From NCBI RefSeq assembly GCF_006265175.1, contig NZ_VDCQ01000068.1:1-54820 (forward strand): 54,820 nt of DNA, given 5' to 3'. Source of the stretch: Paenibacillus hemerocallicola (lineage in GTDB: Bacteria; Bacillota; Bacilli; Paenibacillales; NBRC-103111). The notes under the pieces are model-generated. The model had not been told where the DNA came from. It ran no database searches and was given only the letters and a program-made list of their open reading frames with translations. The position numbers and the translations under genes are program-made. The first letter of the stretch is position 1. Every line of letters begins with the position of its first letter. Shown here piece by piece: positions 42,469 through 49,775 of this stretch.

Positions 42469-43299
42469 TCAGGGCGAGATGACCGGCCGGTTATGCGACA
42501 TCCGATAATCGGACGGAGACATGCCGTGATGCTCGCGGAATACGCGGGCGAATGTACGGTAGTTGTCGTAGCCGACCTCGAGACAAATGTCGGAAATGGA
42601 CATTTCGCTTGCCGTCAGCAAAGTCGTGGCCCGGGAGATGCGCAATTCGTGCATATAGTCGCCCACGGTTTTGCCCGTATACTCTTTGAACATCCGGCTA
42701 ATATAGGACGCATGCAGGTTGAAATGGGACGAGACGGAATTGAGCGTAATGGGCTCGTTGTAGTGCAAATGAATGTAGCGCAATATGTTCCATACGCGCA
42801 TTTTCGGATGGTTGTGTTGAACGGCAGCAGACTCGGTCCCGTCAAGCATCGCTCTCAGCAGCAGGGTGACCACCTCGATCAGCTTGCCGCGCAGGATGGC
42901 ATCCCTTCCCATATGCGATTCTTTGTACTCCTTGACGATTTGCCCGATCAAGGTTGTAACCGCGTTCAACCGGTCGCCCTCGAAATGGTGAAACGACGGG
43001 AGCTCCGAGCCGATTTTATGGATCCAGCGATTCATATAATCCTCGTACGGATTGCCGAACAAAATATGAATATCGAACATGCAGCTGTACAGCTTGATCG
43101 GATCGGAGCTGCTGCTGCTTAGCTCGTGAATGTGATGGGGGAGCAGCAGCGACATCGTGCCGCGTCGCAGCTCGTGAGTGACTCCGTTGATCGATTCGCT
43201 TCCGGTCCCTTCCATGACGAAGGAAAGCTCGGCGAAGTCGTGATAGTGCATCGGGTAGTGCGCCCCGGGCTGATTGTATGAAACGTAGAAGGGAAGCAT
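42469..43299 (-). CDS. AraC-family transcriptional regulator (start uncertain)
   Basis: N-terminal cupin sensor (YPMHYHDFAELSFVMEGTGS) and C-terminal double helix-turn-helix (ITLNSVSSHFNLHASYISRMFKEYTGKTVGDYMHELRI and SISDICLEVGYDNYRTFARVFREHHGMSPSDYR). A typical sugar-type AraC activator of about 275-285 residues. The conservative start is ATG 43299; TTG 43320 is also in frame, but neither has a ribosome binding site. A strong AAGGAGG (43371-43377) with ATG at 43363 lies in another frame and would join this one if the T5 run at 43319-43323 (minus strand) had one more base. Divergent from tagO; targets unknown. Confidence 0.85.
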   Translation of the reverse strand: MLPFYVSYNQPGAHYPMHYHDFAELSFVMEGTGSESINGVTHELRRGTMSLLLPHHIHELSSSSSDPIKLYSCMFDIHILFGNPYEDYMNRWIHKIGSELPSFHHFEGDRLNAVTTLIGQIVKEYKESHMGRDAILRGKLIEVVTLLLRAMLDGTESAAVQHNHPKMRVWNILRYIHLHYNEPITLNSVSSHFNLHASYISRMFKEYTGKTVGDYMHELRISRATTLLTASEMSISDICLEVGYDNYRTFARVFREHHGMSPSDYRMSHNRPVISP

Positions 43300-43468
43300 G
43301 CCTTTTTGTTGGCCGACCAAAAATCGGTCGTTTGGCGTCCTGATACTGCGGAAAGACCGCCATACATATTCCTCCTTGTAACGAAAAGCGGAGTGGGAGA
43401 ACCGAATACTGCTATCCGACGGGACTGGTATAAAGTCGGACCTGAAACGTCACTTGTATTAAACTTGT

Positions 43469-43486
43469 TTGTATTATACCATACAA
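43469..43486. promoter_or_regulatory. Operator-like dyad between the AraC and tagO genes
   Basis: TTGTAT, 6 bp, ATACAA, with an extra TTGTAT at 43454-43459. The symmetric TTGTAT/ATACAA form resembles GntR- or LacI-type operators. No such regulator lies next to it. Confidence 0.4.
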
Positions 43487-43511
43487 CTCCGTCCGACTGG
43501 GCGAAGATGAT

Positions 43512-44561
43512 ATGAATTTTTCGGCCGAAAATGAACCTTTCCCTTCCTTGCGGCGTCATAACGTATGTAACTGTTATCCAGCCTACTCCGGAGGGATTCC
43601 TATCGTCTATACTTTCGCTTTCGCCGTTGCATTTGCAATCGTTTACTTCCTGATACCGCCGCTGCGCCGGCTTGCTTTCCGCATCGATTTCGTGGACAAG
43701 CCCCGCGAAGACAGCGAACGCAAAATTCACCGGGAGCCGATCCCGTTGACCGCAGGAATCGCCATTTTCATCGGATTCGTCTGCACGTTCCTGCTGTTCG
43801 TCGAGCAGGAGACGAGCCGGACGGTCGCCATTTTGGCCGGATCGTTCATGGTGCTCGCGATCGGCACGATCGACGACTGGTACAAGACGCACCGCAAAGA
43901 ATTTCCCGCCATGCCGAAATTTCTGGTACAGGTGGCCGCCGCCTATTTGGTGTACAAGTCCGGCATCGTGTTCTACGGCTTTTCCAATCCGTTCACCGGA
44001 CAGGAAGTGCTGCTGCCGGAATGGCTGCAGCTCGTGCTGACCGTGACGTGGATATTCGGCGTCACGACCGTCATTAATTTCTCCGACGGGATGGACGGCC
44101 TGGCCGGAGGCTTATCCGCGATTTCCGCGGGAACTTTGTTCATCGTCGCCTTGGCCAAAGGGCAGTCGAGCCCGGCGATGATGGCGATCATCGTCGTGGC
44201 ATGCGCGCTCGCCTATTTGCGCTACAACAAAGCGCCCGCCAAAGTGTTCATGGGCGACGCCGGAGCGACGTTCTTCGGCTTTCTGCTCGGCGTTATCGCG
44301 CTTGACGGGGCTTTCAAGCAGGCGACGCTGCTGTCGTTGTTCATCCCGATTTTGGCGCTGGGCGTCCCGATTTTCGACAACCTGTTCGTCGTATTCCGCA
44401 GGCTGCGCCAAGGCAAGCCGATCTATCAGGCCGACGCGAGCCAAGCCCATTATCGGCTGCTGTCGACCGGCATGAAGCCGAAGCAGGTCGTCGCTTTTCT
44501 GTGGCTCGTCAATGTGTGCCTCAGCATGATGTCGATCATTTTGCTGCTGTTGACCGTGTAG
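43512..44561 (+). CDS. tagO: Undecaprenyl-phosphate N-acetylglucosaminyl-1-phosphate transferase (TagO/WecA type)
   Basis: First step of wall teichoic acid or similar polymer assembly: moves GlcNAc-1-P onto undecaprenyl phosphate. Polytopic; PNPT signatures KIHREPIPLTAG, IGTIDDWYK, NFSDGMDGLAGG, KVFMGDAGATFFGF and QAHYRLLSTG. Shorter than B. subtilis TagO at its C-terminus. The ATG at 43512 lacks a good ribosome binding site and adds about 27 residues before the first span; GGAGGG at about 43591 has no standard start codon after it, so the start is uncertain. Confidence 0.88.
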   Translation: MNFSAENEPFPSLRRHNVCNCYPAYSGGIPIVYTFAFAVAFAIVYFLIPPLRRLAFRIDFVDKPREDSERKIHREPIPLTAGIAIFIGFVCTFLLFVEQETSRTVAILAGSFMVLAIGTIDDWYKTHRKEFPAMPKFLVQVAAAYLVYKSGIVFYGFSNPFTGQEVLLPEWLQLVLTVTWIFGVTTVINFSDGMDGLAGGLSAISAGTLFIVALAKGQSSPAMMAIIVVACALAYLRYNKAPAKVFMGDAGATFFGFLLGVIALDGAFKQATLLSLFIPILALGVPIFDNLFVVFRRLRQGKPIYQADASQAHYRLLSTGMKPKQVVAFLWLVNVCLSMMSIILLLLTV

Positions 44562-44567
44562 GAAAAG

Positions 44568-44606
44568 CAAAATCGGGTCTTCCGGATAAGGGAGGCCCGA
44601 TTTTGT
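44568..44606. terminator. Bidirectional terminator between tagO and the lipoprotein gene
   Basis: CAAAATCGGG pairs with CCCGATTTTG and the stem continues inward with CC/GG pairs around GGATAA-type loop bases. A- and T-rich arms serve both strands. Confidence 0.85.
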
Positions 44607-44630
44607 TGAGAAAGTGGAGCAATTGCCGCA

Positions 44631-46184
44631 CTAACGCGAGGAAGTTTGGCCCCAAAGCACCGTCTCGGCATGGTGCATCCGGAACTGCTCCGCATATTCG
44701 CGCATCATTTTGCGCACTTCGGGATCCGCCTTCATACGGGAAACGTAATCTTCCCATTCTTGCAGCGGGCTTTCCCCGGTAATTACTTTCGTCAGCAGCA
44801 TATTTTTGTCTTTGAACAAATCGGCGGAGCGGCTCATATACGTGTCGGACACGAGTCCTTGCAGCGGAGTCGGCACCCCGAGCTCGGCGTACTGCTCCGA
44901 CAAGCGGATTTGGCGCTCGTTGAACGCGGTCGGGGCTTTCGGCGTAACCGCTTTGGCGTGAGGCTCGTAATATCCGACCCCTATCGAAATATCTCCGATT
45001 TCTTGCTTCCGGAGCGTCTCATGGATTTGAATCGTCCCGTTGTCCGCCACATGATGCCGGCCCTCCAACCCGTATCGCTCAAAATCTTTGAACGTTTGCG
45101 TAGCTGTTTGGTCGAGGAAAGAAACGATTCGTTCCACTTTTTCCTTCGGAACGTGCGAGGCTATCATCAGTACGCCGATATAACCCGGAGGCTGGAAGCT
45201 GCTGTAGCCGCCAGGTCCTCGCAGCGGCGGCAAGGTGATCCATTCCGCTTGCGGATCTTGGCTCTGTGCCGTCATCTGGATTTCCCACAAGCCGTTCAAC
45301 GGGTTGCCGAGCGAGCCGGCTTTGCCGTTCTTCGCCAAATCTCTCTCCTGGCCGTACAGTTGCAGCATGTACATCGGCGGAATGACCCCCTCCGCGTATA
45401 GGCCGCGGAACCAGGCGACCATATCGCGGTAGCCTGCGGTCATGAACGGGATCAGAAGATGATCTCCTTCGAACGTCGGCGTATTGACGCCGAAAGCGGA
45501 GCCGAGCGGGCCGGCCGCCGCGTTCAGGGTAGGTCCGTATACGGCCAATCCGTACGTATCGCGTTTGCGGTTGCCGTCCGGATCAAGATGGGCGAATGCC
45601 CGCAATGCCGCCGTATATTCGTCTAAGGTGGCCGGGACGGGGAGGCCCAGCTTGTCCAGCCAGTCTTTGCGAATGTGAAGGGCGAGATCGGTCAACCCCG
45701 TCGGACGGGGAATGCCGTACAGCTTGCCTCCGATCTTCGTGTTGTTCCATACCGTCTTCGGAATGCGCGCCAGGTTCGGATATTTGCGGGCATCGCCGAG
45801 AAAAGGCGTAAGGTCGTGAAAAGCTCCTTGCCGGATTGCGCCGAGGCTGATCGACGAATACGGGTCCAAATTCAACACAATATCGGTCAGCTTCTGGGAA
45901 GTCACATCCAGACGGAACTGGTCGTGGTAGCTGTTGTACGGAACCGCCCGGATTGCCAGGCTGACGCCCATTCTATGCTGTAAATCACGATAGTACGGGC
46001 TGGAAAAGTCTGGGGCATCACCGTATAGAACGGTCGTGATGCCAGTCGCCGTCCGCTCGTCCGAACCCGACGGCGACTGGGGCGATGCCGGCGCAAGGGC
46101 GTCGGGGAGCATGATGCAGCCGGTGAGCACGGCGAGCGTCAGCAGGACAAGCGGAACCTTCTTCACCACTTTGAATGTTGGCAT
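44631..46184 (-). CDS. Extracellular solute-binding lipoprotein, second of two
   Basis: 517 residues. Lipoprotein signal with lipobox LTGC (Cys23), then a Pro/Ser-rich linker and a family-1-like binding fold: FSSPYYRDLQHRMGVSL, WLDKLGLPVPATLDEYTAALRAFAHLDPDGNRKRDTYGL and GPGGYSSFQPPGYIGVL. The TLDEYTAALRAFA...DPDGN segment is typical of LipO/YtcQ-type sugar-binding lipoproteins in Paenibacillus. No permease gene follows; a terminator ends the operon. Confidence 0.88.
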   Translation of the reverse strand: MPTFKVVKKVPLVLLTLAVLTGCIMLPDALAPASPQSPSGSDERTATGITTVLYGDAPDFSSPYYRDLQHRMGVSLAIRAVPYNSYHDQFRLDVTSQKLTDIVLNLDPYSSISLGAIRQGAFHDLTPFLGDARKYPNLARIPKTVWNNTKIGGKLYGIPRPTGLTDLALHIRKDWLDKLGLPVPATLDEYTAALRAFAHLDPDGNRKRDTYGLAVYGPTLNAAAGPLGSAFGVNTPTFEGDHLLIPFMTAGYRDMVAWFRGLYAEGVIPPMYMLQLYGQERDLAKNGKAGSLGNPLNGLWEIQMTAQSQDPQAEWITLPPLRGPGGYSSFQPPGYIGVLMIASHVPKEKVERIVSFLDQTATQTFKDFERYGLEGRHHVADNGTIQIHETLRKQEIGDISIGVGYYEPHAKAVTPKAPTAFNERQIRLSEQYAELGVPTPLQGLVSDTYMSRSADLFKDKNMLLTKVITGESPLQEWEDYVSRMKADPEVRKMMREYAEQFRMHHAETVLWGQTSSR

Positions 46185-46223
46185 GGCAGGAATTGGTCCT
46201 CCCCTTCGACCGAATGTGCAAGG

Positions 46224-46255
46224 GGAATCCGCCCTTGCGTGAACGGGCGGATTCC
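46224..46255 (-). promoter_or_regulatory. Intercistronic stem-loop
   Basis: GGAATCCGCCC and GGGCGGATTCC form a perfect 11-bp stem with a 10-nt loop between the two lipoprotein genes. No T-run follows, so it is more likely a transcript-stabilising or processing hairpin than a terminator; such hairpins after binding-protein genes raise their level over downstream genes. Confidence 0.6.
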
Positions 46256-46270
46256 TGACGGCTGTTCCGG

Positions 46271-47584
46271 TTATTTCGCGCCCAACTGGGCCGCGATCTT
46301 TTTGTCGACGCGTTCGCCTGCTTCGCGGAGCGCCGTATTGACGTCCGTTCCGGAAACGACGGCATTCAGCGCCGCGCTCGTCTCGGTGTTGGCGATGGAT
46401 TGGTACTTGGTCTTGATCGTCGGCGGCGCGAACGTTTTCGGCAAGGCGGCTTTAATGTTTTTACCTTTGTATTCCGGAATATCGGCGCCGATCTGTTGGG
46501 CTATCGATTGATCTTTCAAGATCGGGATGTAGCCGTTGCGGACGACGAACTGCTGAAATTCATTCGAGGTTAAGTAGGACAGCACTTGAAACGCGGCATC
46601 GCGGTTTTTGCTCGTTTTGGACAGGAAGAAGAAGTTCGGGTACGACTGCGAGCCGATTTCCGGTTTATCTTTCAATATCGGCAATGTAACCGTATCCCAA
46701 TTCACCGAATCTTTGTACGTCCGGCCTCCGCCGTGCAAAGTCATGAACATCGCGATCGTGTTGTTTTTGTAGAACGGATCCTGCTCATTGGCGAAGAAAA
46801 ATTTGTTTCCCGGCATTCCGTTACCCGGAATTTGGTAAAAGCGGACCAGATTTTCGAACGCTTTCTTGAAATTGTCCGCCGTGAACAGCGACTTGTTCGT
46901 GCTCAGATCGATATGCGCGGCTCCGAGCTGATTCAGCATCATAATATGCTCGAACGCCATCGACAGCCCTCTGTACTGGACGTTATTGTCCATGCGGGTC
47001 GTTTTCTTCGCCAGCTCGTAAATGTCGTCCCACGTCATGCCGTCCTTCGGATAAGGCACCCCGAACTTGTCGAATATATCCTTATTGTAGAACAGCACTC
47101 CGGTCGTAGTCCAGGCCGGCAGCGCATACAGACCGCCGTTCGCCAGCTTTTTCTGGATTTCCACCGTAGTCGGTTCGAGCTTGGACAAATCGTACTTGTA
47201 TTTCGCGATCAGGTCGCTGATATCGCTCTGCATCTGCATATCGAATACGATACTGCCGGTTGCGCTCGTTACGATGTCGGCGTTGCCGCCGGATGAAATC
47301 AAGTTTTCCAGCGATTTGGCGTTATCCTGCGGGACAATCGTAATTTTGTAGTTCGGAAATTTCTCTTTCAACTTGTTGCCGTAGTTGTCCATAATCCAAT
47401 CGAGCTTATTGCCGGAGCTGTCATAGATCGTAAGCTCGGCCGGCTGGGAGGCGATATCGGGCTTGTCGGCGCTTTGGGCGTTTGGCGAGCCGCCGGCCTT
47501 ATCTTGGCCGCCGCATGCGGCGAGCACGGATAAGCAGAGGAGCGGGACCGCAAATCTTGTTGCTTTGTTGTTGGCTGCAAACAT
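46271..47584 (-). CDS. Extracellular solute-binding lipoprotein, family 1
   Basis: 437 residues. Lipoprotein signal with lipobox LAAC (Cys24), Gly/Ser/Asp linker, then the sugar-type family-1 fold: KEKFPNYKITIV, ALPAWTTTGVLFYNKDIFDKFGVPYPKDGMTWDDIYELAKKTT and AMFMTLHGGG. Likely ligand is an oligosaccharide. AGGAGG precedes ATG. It lies 35 bp after the glycoside hydrolase gene, suggesting uptake of its products, but permease genes are absent and must be supplied from elsewhere. Confidence 0.92.
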   Translation of the reverse strand: MFAANNKATRFAVPLLCLSVLAACGGQDKAGGSPNAQSADKPDIASQPAELTIYDSSGNKLDWIMDNYGNKLKEKFPNYKITIVPQDNAKSLENLISSGGNADIVTSATGSIVFDMQMQSDISDLIAKYKYDLSKLEPTTVEIQKKLANGGLYALPAWTTTGVLFYNKDIFDKFGVPYPKDGMTWDDIYELAKKTTRMDNNVQYRGLSMAFEHIMMLNQLGAAHIDLSTNKSLFTADNFKKAFENLVRFYQIPGNGMPGNKFFFANEQDPFYKNNTIAMFMTLHGGGRTYKDSVNWDTVTLPILKDKPEIGSQSYPNFFFLSKTSKNRDAAFQVLSYLTSNEFQQFVVRNGYIPILKDQSIAQQIGADIPEYKGKNIKAALPKTFAPPTIKTKYQSIANTETSAALNAVVSGTDVNTALREAGERVDKKIAAQLGAK

Positions 47585-47619
47585 ATGGGAAAACCTCCTG
47601 AGTGGTGTGTGTGCTCTGA

Positions 47620-49461
47620 CTATTGTTGAGAAAGCGATGTAATACTGTTGGGCGTCAAGGTTAAGGTAGCGCCGCCTGCGGCTGTGCTGGTGATGGCGGG
47701 CAGCTGCTGATAGCGCAAGCTGTCGTCGCTCGTACGGATGTCGAACGTGCCGTCGCCAGCCATCAGCTTCACGGAATGGCTCGTTGCGTTCGAAGTGTTG
47801 ATCAGAATCAGTTCCAGCTTGCCGTCCGGCTTGCGGAAGGCAAGCGTAAGCACGTCGCTTACGGAATCGGCCCCGATTCGGACCGATCCGGCCGGAATTC
47901 CGTTATGGTAATGCTTCAGCATGTCATATACCGGATACCATGTTTTCGTCCAGTGATTGTAGGCGGTCAGGCCGCCCGTATCGGTGGCCGAATAGCAGAA
48001 GTAATAAATCAGATTCGCGTTGCTGTAGGCGAGAATGTCATAATAAGCGAGCGCGTTGCGCATCGCCCGCAGCCACGTATTTTTGTCCGACAGCTGCCCG
48101 TGCGTCTGGGCTTCGGCTTCGCCTACGACAAGCTTGGCTTGATAGACGGCGGATGTGTCGCGGTAGCTGCGGAGACCTTCAAGTATGCGATCGTAGGAAT
48201 GAAAGGATAGAACGTCCAGAATGCCGTTCGTATCGTTCTGAAATACGGTATCGGTCCATGCCGCAGAAGTTACGGTGGCGCTATTCGTCTCGCCTCCGAC
48301 ATATTGGGCGTCATATTGGTGGGCTTCCAGCTTCGTTTTCAGCTTTTGCGTAAGGGAGACGTAACGCTCCGCCGTTATGCCCTTAATGTAAACTCCTCCG
48401 TACATGGGCTCGTTCACGATCGAGATGTAATCGAAGACGATGCCGTAATGCTCGCGCGCGTAAAGGAAATATCCGGCAAGGCTTTCCACATACTCGTCAT
48501 CCATACCCGCGGGAAGCTCCATCTGTGCGCCGTTCCAATCGTAATTGGCCGGCTTGCCCGCGATCCAGTTCGGGAATCTCCAAGGACTGAAATGCAGCTT
48601 GATGCCTCTCTGCATTAGCTCCTGCAAGCCGAGAAACTCCTCATGCAATTCGCCGGTGTCTCCCGCAGCGAACTGGCTCCACTCGAAGCCGGCCGGATCG
48701 GCGTTGTCGTTCTGTTCCTCCAGCTTGTGCCACAAGCTTACATTTCGCACATGGGTCGTCTTCAGCCCGACCAGCATGTTGTCCAAATAATTCGGATCGG
48801 CGTCGGCGAACCGCCGCATTTGCCTTGTATAGATATTGCCTCCCCAGCCGTCGATCGCTTGATGGTAGACGGCCGCGTTCACCCCGATCGTGATTTGCGA
48901 CGGCACCGTTTCGTACACTTCGATCTCCAGCAATCTCGCGATCGTATCGATCGTGCTGGAGTCGGAGATGTTCAATCTCAGCTTGCGCGTCGTAACCGGC
49001 GTGAAGGAGATATCGTTAAACTGTCCGAGGTATCCGTCCTTGTCGTTGTTCGCGACGGATGCGGCGTTCAGCCACTGGCTGCCGTCCCAATACTCTACAT
49101 CGAATGCGGCGATTTGCCAGTTGATGCCGGAAGACGAACCGCTCCATACTTTGACATTGCCGACTTTTCTGTCCGAACGCCATTCCAGCTGGAACCAATG
49201 CGGCTCCGCTTTGTCCCATTTGGACACCCAGCGGTGGTCGTTGGAATTTTTGATGCCGTCGACCGCTTTGTCCGCCGAATACGTGACTCCGCCCGAGATG
49301 CTGGTCGAACTGGCGGTCGGGATGGCCGCCGGAGCGATATTGACGTCTTGGGCGTTGACGCGGCTTGACGTTCCGCCGACCATCAGTATCGACAATCCCA
49401 GCAAGACGCAAATAAGCAGCTTCACAGATAATCGCCGGCTGAAGAAATTCATTGCCTGCAT
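47620..49461 (-). CDS. Secreted glycoside hydrolase, GH30-like, with F5/8-type carbohydrate-binding domain
   Basis: 613 residues. Signal peptide to about residue 37 (VNA|QD). Residues 40-185 form an F5/8C (CBM32-like) beta-sandwich with HRWVSKWDKAEPHWFQLEW. The (beta/alpha)8 catalytic domain starts at QAIDGWGGNIYTRQM; putative acid/base Glu351 (SIVNEP) and nucleophile Glu448 (VVGEAE), then a C-terminal beta domain (from about 525). This is the clan A layout of GH30 xylanase- or glucanase-type enzymes. Subfamily and substrate cannot be fixed. It lies between its regulator and two sugar-binding lipoproteins. Confidence 0.85.
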   Translation of the reverse strand: MQAMNFFSRRLSVKLLICVLLGLSILMVGGTSSRVNAQDVNIAPAAIPTASSTSISGGVTYSADKAVDGIKNSNDHRWVSKWDKAEPHWFQLEWRSDRKVGNVKVWSGSSSGINWQIAAFDVEYWDGSQWLNAASVANNDKDGYLGQFNDISFTPVTTRKLRLNISDSSTIDTIARLLEIEVYETVPSQITIGVNAAVYHQAIDGWGGNIYTRQMRRFADADPNYLDNMLVGLKTTHVRNVSLWHKLEEQNDNADPAGFEWSQFAAGDTGELHEEFLGLQELMQRGIKLHFSPWRFPNWIAGKPANYDWNGAQMELPAGMDDEYVESLAGYFLYAREHYGIVFDYISIVNEPMYGGVYIKGITAERYVSLTQKLKTKLEAHQYDAQYVGGETNSATVTSAAWTDTVFQNDTNGILDVLSFHSYDRILEGLRSYRDTSAVYQAKLVVGEAEAQTHGQLSDKNTWLRAMRNALAYYDILAYSNANLIYYFCYSATDTGGLTAYNHWTKTWYPVYDMLKHYHNGIPAGSVRIGADSVSDVLTLAFRKPDGKLELILINTSNATSHSVKLMAGDGTFDIRTSDDSLRYQQLPAITSTAAGGATLTLTPNSITSLSQQ

Positions 49462-49775
49462 ATGCGTGATCCCCTTGCCTTTCCTTTAATTTTGATACTT
49501 ATTACGATGCCGGACTGTTCGTTTGCCGTTCCGGTCTGGATGATATCCTCCTTCGCATTTCATGATAGGACGTTATGATGCGGCTGGAATACGGGCGAAT
49601 AGTTGAGCGGGCCGGTCGGCGGAGCGGAAGTGGAGAAAGCGCGCTGTATCAAGGATTTGATTGATCCGTGGCGGCCGGAGGTCTTTTTTTGCTCCGGTAT
49701 GCGGCGATTGGAACAAAAAAAGACCGCCTATGCGGCAGGCGGATGCCGGCTATGGCGGTACTTCTGGGGGATCTG
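49462..49775. other. Intergenic region between the regulator and hydrolase genes
   Basis: 314 bp without a supported gene. It holds the terminator of the regulator gene and a T7/A7 inverted repeat, and must contain the promoter of the hydrolase/lipoprotein operon, probably the target of the adjacent regulator; no clear -10/-35 pair was identified. Confidence 0.45.
49680..49747 (-). terminator. Terminator of the regulator gene with an extended inverted repeat
   Basis: CCGCCT pairs with AGGCGG around ATGCGGC (49725-49743), with an A7 flank giving a U-run on the minus strand. A larger inverted repeat, GGTCTTTTTTTG (49680-49691) and CAAAAAAAGACC (49714-49725), overlaps it. Confidence 0.65.
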
